Shown: positions 47,001 to 56,745 of the stretch, piece after piece
Layout: the number at the start of each line of letters is the position of its first letter
Position numbering within the stretch: position 1 is the stretch's first letter
Origin: Acanthochlamys bracteata
Taxonomy: Eukaryota; Streptophyta; Magnoliopsida; Pandanales; Velloziaceae
Direction of reading: 5' to 3'
DNA length: 64,000 nucleotides
NCBI GenBank assembly: GCA_019914995.1
Contig: CM034134.1
Span: forward strand, 5,402,463-5,466,462
Translations under genes and position numbers: made by a program
Notes under the pieces: model-generated
Database searches by the model: none
What the model was told of the DNA's origin: nothing
The model's input: the letters and a program-made list of their open reading frames with translations, nothing else

Positions 47001-49010
47001 TTAGTGTTTAGGTACCCAAATTTCTTTGGGTCCTAAAGAGTTAGTGCTGTTATATGTTCCTTTTGGAACCCATATCATTTTTATTTTATTGGTGTTCTTT
47101 TTATACCAGCATGAATAAACATTATGCCCTTTTCTGCCACAATGAAAGCATTTAACAAAAGGTATTATGGAGTAAGACATGTTTGCTGTATTTGCTTTGG
47201 ACATTAAAATTTTGTTTTGCATCCTTGCTGTTGCCATACCTGAGTGGCTTATGGAGGGCTGATCATACCTTGAGATTTGTTTACCAGTTGTCATAGATAC
47301 TGAAATGAATCCTATTCCTTCCTTTCTGTATGGGCTGCGTTGAGTTCCCAGTATTGCATCTAGTCTATCCTTTCCATTAACAAATCTTGCCAGTGATGCT
47401 TCTAGGTCGAGGTTCTTACTCTGCAGAGCTTTGTTCTCTTGAAGCAGTCTTTGATTTTCTTCCATCAGCTTAGTTTCTTTTATGTGCATATTTGTATAAT
47501 CAGTCATAAATGGTTTAAGATCTGGAATGGTGGGGTATGACAGTCTATCCACCTCTCTACTCAGTGCCTCATTCAACTCCTCAAGCTCAGCAATTTTCTT
47601 TATCATGTCTATGCTTGAGCTTTCTTTGCATCTTGTCAGTTCTCCAGTCTTACATTCATTTAGTTTGACATGAAGCTTTTCATTTATTTGAGTCAAGCGT
47701 TTATTTTCAATATGCAGTGCACATAGTTTAGAGTTAATATGATCATAATCTGCATGGAGTGTGTGTTTCATAGCATCAGTTTTGTCTTCTAAGGCATTTT
47801 TAAAAATAAGTATTTCCTTTTTCAGACATTCGTTTTCATCCTTAATTTTATGCATGCATACATTCATAGTCTTGCAGTCGGTTTTGGCATGTAGGTATTT
47901 TGCATACAGTTCATCAAAAACATCTTGTAATTGTTCATTAGAGTCATCATAATCAGTAGAATTTACCTCATTGTCATCTTCATGATCTGCCATCAGACAT
48001 AAATTGCTTTCTTCATTTTTCTCTGTCTCAGTCTGACTGTCTTCTGATGAACTTTCATCTTCATCACTCCAGGCTGCCATAGCTCGTTTTCTTCTTGTGT
48101 CCTTGTATTTAGATCTCTTGAGCAGTGGACAATCGTTCTTGAAGTGTCCTGGCTTGTTGCAGTTGAAGCAGTTGGTGTCTTGTCTGTCCTCTCCTCTATT
48201 GGTTCTTCCAGGAACCCTTCTTTTTCTAAGCTTGTTTCTTCTGAGAAAACTTTTAAATTTACGGGTTAAGAGTGCAATGTCTTCATCAGAGGAAGAATCA
48301 CTTACCTGCTGGTCGTTGATCTTTAATGCAATCCCTTCAGGACGTTCATCAATTTTCTTCAGAGATAATTCCTTGGCCATTAGCTTGCCAATCAGTTCAT
48401 CCAGTGACATTTGAGGAAAAGTTAGATTTTCCTCTATGGCATCTACTTTAGATCCAAATGTTGGCAGCACAGCTCTCAATATCTTCCATTTCAGTTCTTC
48501 AGGTTTGAATACTTTTCCTAGATTCTTCAGAGGATTTGTAATGTTAGTAAATCTAGTGAACATCTGAGAAATGGACTCACCTCGGTTCATCCTGAAGTTT
48601 TCATACTCATGCATGAGCAGATTCACTCTGGTTTCCTTGACTTGAGTGGTTCCTTCATGCGTTACCTCCAACTGATCCCATATTTTTTTGGCAGAGTTGC
48701 AAGCACTGATTTGGTTGAACTCATTAGGATCCAGTGCACAATACAGAAGGTTCATAGCTCTGTCATTCATTGATATGAGCTTGTTATCTTCATCATTGTA
48801 TTCTCGTTCAGCCTTGGGGATACGTATCCCATCTGGACCAGTTTTGGTTGAAAGGATAGGTCCGTCCCGTATGATCTTCCATAGTGTGAAGTCTTGTGCT
48901 CGAATGAAGATTGTCATCTTGGTTTTCCAGTAGCCATAATTTGTTCCATCAAAGAGTGGTGGTCTGTTGGAGGATCTACCTTCAAAATCTATAGGAACAA
49001 GGTTAGCCAT
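47001..49010 (-). CDS. copia gag, SIRE-type (669 codons, intact frame)
   Basis: The ATG at 49,010 lies about 50 bases after the primer-binding site. Residues 14-210 match the gag domain common in plant copia elements (RPPLFDGTNYGYWK, KKIWDQLEVTHEGT). There is a basic tract at 258-269 (RRNKLRKRR) and a CX2CX4HX4C zinc knuckle at 281-294. An acidic stretch follows, with a long coiled-coil region at about 365-560, a second knuckle at 621-634, then IWVPK repeats. It forms the particle and binds RNA. The length is well above ordinary copia gags (about 300-400) and typical of SIRE. A TAA ends it at 47,001-47,003, but the same frame then continues into protease, so gag and pol share one frame here, separated by stops. 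Confidence 0.9.
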   Translation of the reverse strand: MANLVPIDFEGRSSNRPPLFDGTNYGYWKTKMTIFIRAQDFTLWKIIRDGPILSTKTGPDGIRIPKAEREYNDEDNKLISMNDRAMNLLYCALDPNEFNQISACNSAKKIWDQLEVTHEGTTQVKETRVNLLMHEYENFRMNRGESISQMFTRFTNITNPLKNLGKVFKPEELKWKILRAVLPTFGSKVDAIEENLTFPQMSLDELIGKLMAKELSLKKIDERPEGIALKINDQQVSDSSSDEDIALLTRKFKSFLRRNKLRKRRVPGRTNRGEDRQDTNCFNCNKPGHFKNDCPLLKRSKYKDTRRKRAMAAWSDEDESSSEDSQTETEKNEESNLCLMADHEDDNEVNSTDYDDSNEQLQDVFDELYAKYLHAKTDCKTMNVCMHKIKDENECLKKEILIFKNALEDKTDAMKHTLHADYDHINSKLCALHIENKRLTQINEKLHVKLNECKTGELTRCKESSSIDMIKKIAELEELNEALSREVDRLSYPTIPDLKPFMTDYTNMHIKETKLMEENQRLLQENKALQSKNLDLEASLARFVNGKDRLDAILGTQRSPYRKEGIGFISVSMTTGKQISRYDQPSISHSGMATARMQNKILMSKANTANMSYSIIPFVKCFHCGRKGHNVYSCWYKKNTNKIKMIWVPKGTYNSTNSLGPKEIWVPKH

Positions 49011-49058
49011 AAGGATCTTTTACCTCAAGATTGTTAGACCTTTGATTTTTGGAGGCCT

Positions 49059-49070
49059 GCTCTGATACCA
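49059..49070 (-). promoter_or_regulatory. primer-binding site of the copia element
   Basis: On the element strand TGGTATCAGAGC, a perfect match to the plant initiator Met tRNA complement, two bases after the 5' LTR. Confidence 0.97.
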
Positions 49071-49072
49071 AT

Positions 49073-50721
49073 TGTTAGATATTCCTGCAAGATTAACTCA
49101 AGAGGGGAGGGGTGAATTGAGTTAGTCTATAAAAATTTTCGTTAAATTTGTTATCCTACTGGCAGAGAGCTAACAAATTTGTGTCAATCTTTAACTGCCG
49201 GCAGACAAGAAGAGTTAGTGTGTTCTTGTGAAGTAACAAAGAGTAGTGCTCGGTGTATTTAACGTGGTTCGGCAAAACCCCTTTGCCTACATCCACGGTC
49301 GCTCTATCACCAGAGCCAAAGCTTCACTAGACCTTTAATAAGCTACAAATACACCTAGAGCGAAGTGATTCGCCAAGCACACATACTCTACCGAGTTTCT
49401 TCGGCAAGACAACCCCTACCAGCCTCCTGGACACGCCTGTCCCCCTGGCTGATTTGCTAGCACTATTACAAGGTCTAAGAGCTTACACCAAGCTCTACCT
49501 GAAGCTTTTTTACCGCAGTTACTGCGGCACCACCTTTAAACTGTCAGTGACAAGTTACAAGAAAATAAACAAGTATTGAGTGCAGGATCTATCTCATGAA
49601 TGTTGAGTGTTTAAGCAGTGATTCAGATGAGATGATCGGAGAGATTGCTGAGAGATTTCTTCAGTATGATTTGCAGCAAGATTTGTTTGTGTGGAGTAGT
49701 CAAGTTCGTGATCGGCAGTCGGAGTTTTTTCTTGTGTAGAGTGGTAGAGTTCTTGTGTGTCTCTGTTTTTGCTTGGATTCTCTCTACTTCTGTTTTCTTT
49801 TTGTTCTCTCCCTGTTTTTCTCTATTTCTCCACCAGGTTTCCTCGTTGCTGTGACTCCCTTTTTATAGAGCATCTTTCCTGTGCAGGAGCCGTTGAGGAA
49901 CGTTGCTGTTGGCGCTCGGTTCTTCACGTCAGAGAAGGAATGGTGTTGTCCAAAGGGTTCTTCACCGTGTTTTGTGCAAAGTCTTTGTTGCATTGAATGC
50001 GTTGAAGAGATTTGAATTTGCTGCCAACGGTTGAGTGCTTAATTCAGCTAAGCTTCTGTTTGAATTTCGGTGAGCTGATGAGTTGATATGGTATGTCCAT
50101 AATAAATGTAGTGCAGGTTGACCGCTTGACTAATCAAGAACTTTGACTGCTTTCTTTCCTTGATTATTGAGCTTCCCTTTTGTGTGAAAGAGAAGATGAT
50201 TCTAGCTCTTGTAAATCTTCTGTTTGAGGTCCTTCAGTCCGTTGTGAGTGCGGTGATTTTTTGAAGGCAAGGGAAACGTTCGTTGCCGTTGAACATATAG
50301 GTTTGTCCCAAACAGAAGTTCTGCATATGCTTGATAGCCAAACAATCGATCGTAATGTGGCTGCAAGTGCATCCTCTGTCCCGTATGTTGTTCTCTGTCC
50401 CGCTGAGAGCGACATATAGCAGATTGGCTGGTATTATTTAGCCGTGGCATACTGCATCCCATATCTTTCTTCTCTGTCCCGCTTGATGCAGCATAGCATT
50501 CATGCTTTATTTAGCCGTGGCATCCTCTCTCCCCGTATCTTTGTTCTCTGTCGGTATGTAGTAGCATAACAATTGACTGTGTGATGGCTGTTTTTGTCTG
50601 CTGTAAATTAAATGATCTTTGTTTGTCTAATCCTGCAGACTTGTTTTCAAATTATTAGTCTTATATAAATCATAGTTCTTAATTCTTTGTTATCATCAAA
50701 ATTATCCTTGTATTTCCAACA
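49073..50721 (-). repeat. 5' LTR of SIRE-like copia element
   Basis: 1,649 bp, matching 40,391-42,000. The TATA box CTATAAAAAG on the element strand lies at about 49,860-49,869. Small differences and short indels against the 3' LTR are clustered near both GC-rich hairpin-like spots. Confidence 0.95.
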
Positions 50722-50726
50722 GACTC

Positions 50727-51976
50727 GTTGTGCTCTCGCTACCACTATCAGCATTACATGTCCGAAACATCTTTTCGAACATGTCCTTCAAATCCGACAA
50801 CTCCTTAGTTTTAGGGCCCATGGCCTCGTGGCACTCTTTCGTGACCCACCGTAGGTCTCCTGCGGCCCTATGCAGATCTTTTATGCCCCGTGCAGCAGTT
50901 ACATGATGGTCAACTATTGCACCGTAGCTTTCAATTCCGTATTCGTCTCTTTCAACTTAGTTATCTCGTCCTTCAAGTTAGACACAATGCGCGTCAACCT
51001 TCAACCTCTTACGCGGGAGCTTGCGGCGACGACTACAAGGAAGCCTGCAGACACTGGTCCATAGAACCTTGCTGCAACATGAAAGCTTGAGGCAATGCAA
51101 AACCTTGGGAGACGGATGCGTAGAAGCTAGAGGCGACGGGTGCGCATCCCCGGGCTGCTTAGGCTTGGATGCCTCAGCATCATTTGGTGCGATCTCGAAA
51201 ATTACTTCCTGCTAATACCATGGTTTACTAATAACTATTGGTCGATGAGTAATAATAGCATAATAACTGTTTGAAAAAGCAAATGATTGAGAATCACCTT
51301 ATCAAGTTTAGCGAACAAATCTCGGACTTCGTTACCACTTACTCTAGAGGAGCCCTCCACCAACTTATAGTTCGCCAGCAAGGTGTGAGTATCCTCTCAA
51401 ACTACGTTGATGCATGCACAAGCCTCACACAGCCCAGGAAAGACTTCGTACACACAAACCTACATCATCCACTCAACACATTTCACTTATTTTACGACAA
51501 CCGTCCCAATCGCAGCAAATAATAGTTTGCATTAAAATATACTTACACAAAATGTGTACAGAAGACCTTTGAGAGAATACGTATATGATCGAGTCTTCAA
51601 GGGATCTCTACTCCTTTTAGAGTCACCCGTTCTCCAAAACCGAAGGGCTATGGTTAGGGAATCGATCGTTAGCTGATAGTTGCGACTGCCCCCTAGGGAA
51701 TGCTGTTGAAGGCTCCCCAATCATCCGCCAATTGCATTAGCTTCCAATCCGAAGGGCGACTACTCCCCTCATTGTCGCTCCAGAAAAACTTCACGAAATA
51801 TATCAACCTAAATTTAACGAACACGTCAACCTTGTGAAATAATCCGCAGCAGAATCTTGATATCTTTTCACGAGTTCTTTCCTCCACAACTTAGTGGAAC
51901 CACTGAAGAATCTCTCCCGAATCATTCCCTTCCTGTTGTGATCTATCCGGAGAGCATTGTTCTCGCGATTTGCCAT
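50727..51976 (-). pseudogene. DUF1985 N-terminal half of the Ulp1 transposon gene
   Basis: The likely start is the ATG at 51,976 (MANRENNALRID). After a frameshift the minus strand reads LIYFVKFFWSDNEGSS and QLADDWGAFNSIP. After another frameshift near 51,700 it reads NYQLTIDSLTIALRFW and TYSLKGLLY. This order is that of DUF1985, the domain before the C48 protease in plant transposon genes. A coiled segment follows (LKDEITKLKETNTELKATV near 50,960; ELSDLKDMFEKMF near 50,780), ending at the copia insertion. With 39,220-40,390 it makes one interrupted pseudogene of about 2.4 kb excluding the copia element. Confidence 0.7.
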
Positions 51977-53899
51977 TTTTAACCTAGCAACCCTGTGTAA
52001 CTAAGCGGAGCTAAAGTTGTAAGTCCTCCGTTCTGTTCTGTAATGAAGTCGTTGCGTGCTTTCTGTAACTTGCTCCCGCAGTAAGATATTGTGGAGAACC
52101 TGACAATGTTGTAGAATTTGTTTGGGATGACCATAGATAATATGTCCGAAGCATGACTCTTTCAGCTTGTCTTCCGCTCCTGGGTGTTGGCAGTAGATAT
52201 TTACGTATATTGATATGAGAATAGATGGTCACCTTAAAGAAAATTAGGAATAATGACCCTCAAATCATTTCAGAAATTAGGAAAAGAACAGATAAACTTT
52301 CAAAAATTTGTGTTTCCGCAACTGCAATAATCATACTACAAAACCAATCGCAGCTATCATAACACAGTATTAGGAACATAATTGTAGGCAACAATGGAAT
52401 CAATTACGCCTTACTTTATATCTCAGTGAATGACCTTTGAGGTGAAATTATGATCTCTTATGTCATTGTATTGACCTAACAAAGAAGATTTGACCTGGCG
52501 ACGTCGACCTCAAATTTCAAATACAAGATAACAAACTCATCGGGTCAATATCTTCAAGTAGAATGATATATTGAACTAAGTTATCAACCACTTCCCTACA
52601 TGTACAGCCTAGGCTATAGCTCAGTTAACATCGACGGTAAGGTGACGGCCATGCTTGGTGAGATGTCTCGACGTCACTGAGTGGAAATAAGGCTGGCAAT
52701 GTCTGATTTCCAAATGGAAGTCATTATCTTCAAGTCGACCTCTGAGCATGACGTTAATGCCAACTATCAATATTACGAGTGAACTCCTTTAGTCGAGCCT
52801 ATATGGCCTTAGAATAGGAGACAGCTGACGATGAGAACATATGAAGTTTAGATAAGAAAAGGGAATACCTTTCGCTAAGGATATTTATCTGAGTCATTGA
52901 GCGAGAGTAGGACAAATGGAAGGTACAGGCCGATCGTGGAGCTATTACCGATAAAATTCGTCTTACAATCGTGCATGACGCAGGTGGACTGTCGATCATG
53001 CTCGAAAGTGCGGGAGAATATACTGCGGTGGGAGTGAAGTGCGTGAGCTGAGTCAACCGATGGTGCGGTGGCAACAAGAGAGAAATAGGAAATTGGATGA
53101 AGAAAATGGGAGCACTTGCCGAAGCAGTGGAGAAATACATTTGGGATTCATACATAATTTTCGAGCAGTGCTCGCGTGGTTTCAAGAAATTTGGAAGCAG
53201 TGATGAAGTGTTTCAAATTCAAATAATTTAGAAAGTTCCCCTTGCATTTTCCCAATGCATTGAATAGAATCGACCACAATGTACCAATTCTGACCTACTT
53301 TGTAACTCACATAACGACTATCTGAAGTCGAAAGTGTTGTCGACTTTCTTCTGTGTCCAAATGCCGGTAGCGGTAAAAACAGTCAGCCCCATGAAGCGGT
53401 CGGAGTCCTTCATTTCGGTCGCACTCTTGGACCTGTCTCGAGCAGTGCTGAAGTGGGACATCGACCAGTGTTGAACCGAGGTATCGACCATAATGTAACA
53501 ATTTTGACTATTTATAACTCACATGCTGACTGGTTGAAGTCAATATTGTCTGATGCATCTCACTGTGTCGACCACAAGAAGTGCAAATCAGGCGACTATC
53601 GACCTACTGGGAACTAACGATGTGGTGCTCAGAACCAGCCATTCAAAATAACCAATTAATGAATACTATCAATCTTATGAATGAATATTATCAAGTTCAT
53701 AGAAGAAAAGGGAATACCTTTGTTGCCCATTTTTTGTTCCCATTGCGTGAGAGTTGAACAATTTCATCTATGGGTCAATCGATTGAAGCTGTGCTAGAGA
53801 AAATCAAATTTAAATTCTTAATTGATAGGAAAACAGTTACTGGAGGAGGGAAATGGCTCTGTGGTTGAAACTTGACAGATAATTTTTGGAATACTAAAC
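51977..53899. other. unassigned; a 0.2 kb direct repeat at 53.27-53.58 kb
   Basis: CGACCACAATGTACCAATTCTGAC (split text near 53,271) and CGACCATAATGTAACAATTT near 53,485 begin two diverged copies. A 128-codon minus-strand frame at 52,799-53,185 has no domain I can name. This may be the 5' side of the Ulp1 transposon. Confidence 0.4.
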
Positions 53900-54299
53900 A
53901 CTCCCTTTCAATTTTCAAAACCATATCTGGAACAGTGATGGCGCAGCTTCAAATTCAAAGAATAAAAGTCGAAAAGTTTTTTCTCATGATGACGTGTCTG
54001 CCCATCTCTTACAAAGTTTTTACTTATTTATTTGATTATTTATCTTTTAGCTTGTTATTCTATATCCTATATGAGACTCTTACTTAATGTTTGATTTATC
54101 CATTGAATTTCTTATTTATTGTAAGTTAGAATTTACATTATTACACTATCCTATTAAGTTTCAAGATATATACTTTTCCCAAAAAGTATTTTATTTTAGT
54201 AAATTGATTTTGAAGATATATTGATAATAGTTATATTATATAATATTCATATTGCATATTGCATATTGCATTTCATATAACCATATCTTCCCTTCTAAG

Positions 54300-54846
54300 G
54301 ACGATTTAGGGCTTAGTATGTCTAATCTGATCCATTGTTGCACTTTTGTACATGTAGTAATATAGAAACCTTAATCGGTGCATCTTGTTATTTTCACCTC
54401 GCTGAGACTAGACTCATTTGTTTCTTTTTCTTTGACCTCCCTTAGCTGGAAAGCAGTAAAGCGAGAAGCAGACTTAGCATCATCAACGAATCCTACGCAT
54501 TGAAGGTATTACAATGTTCTTCATCACTCCAAATTTGCATATATGTGGCTCTGTGATCTCAAGAGACCTATATTACTCTGATGTTTATTCAGGAATGTCG
54601 TATGTATTTTGAGAATGTATTTATTTATGTACTATAGTAAGTCGGCTACAAGTAGCTGGTAGTATTGTGTGCTTATTTTGGTGATAGAATTAATTGGTTT
54701 GGTATGAATATTTTTATATTGCTATATGTTAAAACACCCTTCAACTTTTAGGGGAGGTGCTGTCAAAAAATTTGAAAATTGTTTGTACTTGTTATTTTGA
54801 GTATGTTGGGATAGTTTTGGGTCATGCCCTATGTAGGGGTGTGACA
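54300..54846 (+). mobile_element. long LTR-like fragment, family member ii
   Basis: The landmark CTCGCTGAGACTAGACTCAT, followed by TTTCTTTTTCTTTGACCTCC near 54,400-54,445, matches the corresponding block of family members i and iii. The fragment ends GGGTCATGCCC...GTGTGACA at 54,846, like the GGGTCGTGACA end of member iii. The left edge is undefined. Confidence 0.45.
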
Positions 54847-55876
54847 ATCTCTTACTCAGATAAGCAGATTTGTGCATCCGATCATTTCATGACTTGCCTG
54901 TGGAGTCATCGTGTTTTATTCATTGTTACTTACTTAGAGAGTGCCCGCGGGTGCCCATAAGGAAATGATCCAGCTGTGACATTCAGCCATTGGTTGTAGT
55001 TGATATTCAGCAATCATGTTTTGTTGTAGTTGCCTTTGGTTGTAGTTGACATCAGCCTTACGGGCTTAGTTGACATTCAGTTGTGCATGTTTCAGTTATA
55101 TGAAAAGCTAACATGATTCAGTTGACATTCAGTTGACTCAAAGTTGGGACAATCTTGTTTGTTCCATTAGAAGTAGCAGGATCATATAAATTCCTTATAA
55201 TTATATATATAATTCTTTTTCGGTTATCTCATTAAGGTATAGTTGATTATAGTAGACACGTTATCAGGTACTATGTTTCGTTGAAAGACTTGGCATTTTC
55301 ATATTCACATCCACGTAATGCATGTAGAAAGATTAGTTGTCCATCTATTAAGAACGCAGAACCCTCTGGCAATCTCAATGAAGCATCTGCAAGTCTGAAT
55401 GCAAATCAACAAGTATTAAAAGGTCAATCGTATAGCAATATATCATGCGGAAGGCAGTTTTGTGTTGTTTGTCTTTCCTGTGTCAGTCTTCAGAATTTTG
55501 TTTTAAGCTAGCGAGCTAATAGCCTCTGCAGTGAAGAAGTCTGTATCCCTTTGTTTTAGTCTTAAATTTTGGAGAATATCAAGTAATTATTTGTTTGAAA
55601 TGGCAGGGAACTCAAGTGCTTTTGCTTGTTTATACAGTTAATATTGTTGCAGTGTTATATACAAATGGTCATTCTTTAAATTTATCTTTAGTTTGCTCCC
55701 AGTAAATTTCGTTTTTCCGTTTGTTCCCTTGTTCAATCATGAAGTGTATAAGATAGATCTGATGGAGTGTGTAATGGACCTTGAGAATCATTACTAGCTA
55801 GTTAATTTTCTTTAGATTTACTATATCAACAGTTGCAACCCTAGTAGACTTGCAAGAAACTCAAGCAAGCAAAAGA
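54847..55876. other. unassigned; short TTGACATTCAG repeats
   Basis: TAGTTGACATTCAG and close variants recur five or six times between 54,977 and 55,140. The remainder shows no gene. Confidence 0.45.
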
Positions 55877-56175
55877 TGTTGAAAAAAGTTGGAATCAGCA
55901 GCAGCAAATCTAGAGTAAAACAACTAATTCAATTCTTCTTCCATGATTACATGAGGTGCCAAGCACCTTTATTTATAACTTAGCTCTTACCATGTTGGTA
56001 GAGTTTCTAAGCTAACAAAACTTCTTAACACCTGACTCCTACTCAACAACTTGGTTTCCTAATGAAACACAAACACCTATATTCTAACGAAACAGAAACT
56101 CGTATTGACTGGATTCCTAAAGAAACTCAAACTCCTACTTTTAGAATCCTATCTTCTAAAATATGTACCGCAACA
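55877..56175 (-). repeat. LTR fragment related to the TRIM-like element
   Basis: AACTAATTCAATTCTTCTTCC near 55,921 matches the LTRs at 24.95 and 26.06 kb. On the minus strand it starts TGTTGCGG after a purine tract AAGGAGATGGAA, as in that element. The left edge is approximate. About 140 bp of internal sequence follow to the right, up to the glycosyltransferase exon. Confidence 0.5.
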
Positions 56176-56316
56176 TTCCATCTCCTTGAAAATCAACCTT
56201 GTCCACAAAATTGACAATGTAAATAGTTGCTTCCCAAAATCTAATGCCGTTGTCATCACACTAATCAACAGAAGTAAGATCAGCGGCTCCATCAGTTGCC
56301 AGGCATCTGATGTCTT

Positions 56317-56745
56317 CTACCAGGATTGAGCACATGCCTTATGTTCAGTCCACCTAGCATCCATAGAGCTATTCAACCTTTCTGGAAAATCCTTGCTACC
56401 TGTACAGAAGCCACCGAAGTAAGGAGTGTTTAAGAACCGAACTCTCATTCCTAGTTTCAAGTCTCTGTTCATCTTCATGATATGCAGAACAACTTGATCT
56501 TTCAAGATAGGAGAGTTGTTTCTTGCTTCATACCATTCTTCAGGAAGTTCAATTGTTCTACTATCTGAAATGCCAATATACAAGCCAGTGTTGACAGGGT
56601 TGGAGGTATCGCATGGTTCTCTGTTGAATTGATCACAACTAATCTGGAGGTCATCTTCCTCACAACTCAACTTGGTAAATGGATTCCGTACCCACATCAC
56701 ATCCATATCTACGAACATAAAACTTAAGTCTTCTACATGTAAATC
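56317..56745 (-). pseudogene. nucleotide-diphospho-sugar transferase exon (PF03407, GT77-like), partial
   Basis: The minus-strand frame begins upstream of the first Met with LSF and reads FMFVDMDVMWVRNPF, the DxD metal and sugar-nucleotide site of the plant family that includes Arabidopsis At4g15970-like proteins. It goes on with DLQISCDQFN, NTGLYIGISDS and DQVVLHIMK to RFLNTPYFGGFC, all in the expected order. After GSKDF the match ends. The family continues with a Cys/His block, but here a different tail runs to a stop at 56,317. The N-terminal half and the last part are absent, so this is either one exon of a gene with distant exons or a captured fragment. It is bounded by TRIM-family DNA on one side and by the satellite array on the other. 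A possible splice acceptor (CTTAAG) lies inside satellite-like sequence at about 56,747. Confidence 0.75.

Larger units (their letters stand above)
40391..50721 (-). mobile_element. SIRE/Maximus-type Ty1/copia retrotransposon, complete but inactivated
   Basis: 10,331 bp, bounded by perfect GACTC duplications (40,386-40,390 and 50,722-50,726). From right to left on the minus strand: 5' LTR, primer-binding site, gag, protease, integrase, RT, RNase H, envelope-like ORF, several polypurine tracts, 3' LTR. The gene order, the 1.6 kb LTRs, the very long gag with a coiled-coil region and two zinc knuckles, and the extra third ORF are the marks of the SIRE lineage. Six stops noted in the gag-pol frame and others in the third ORF silence it. 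It lies inside the DUF1985/Ulp1 pseudogene and is therefore younger than that copy. Confidence 0.95.

Noticed and set aside
47761..48933. Plus-strand frames of 63-105 codons
   Set aside because: Antisense shadows of the gag gene of the copia element.
52799..53185. 128-codon minus-strand frame
   Set aside because: Reads as low-complexity Ser/Pro/Phe-rich peptide with no recognisable domain. Not supported as a gene.
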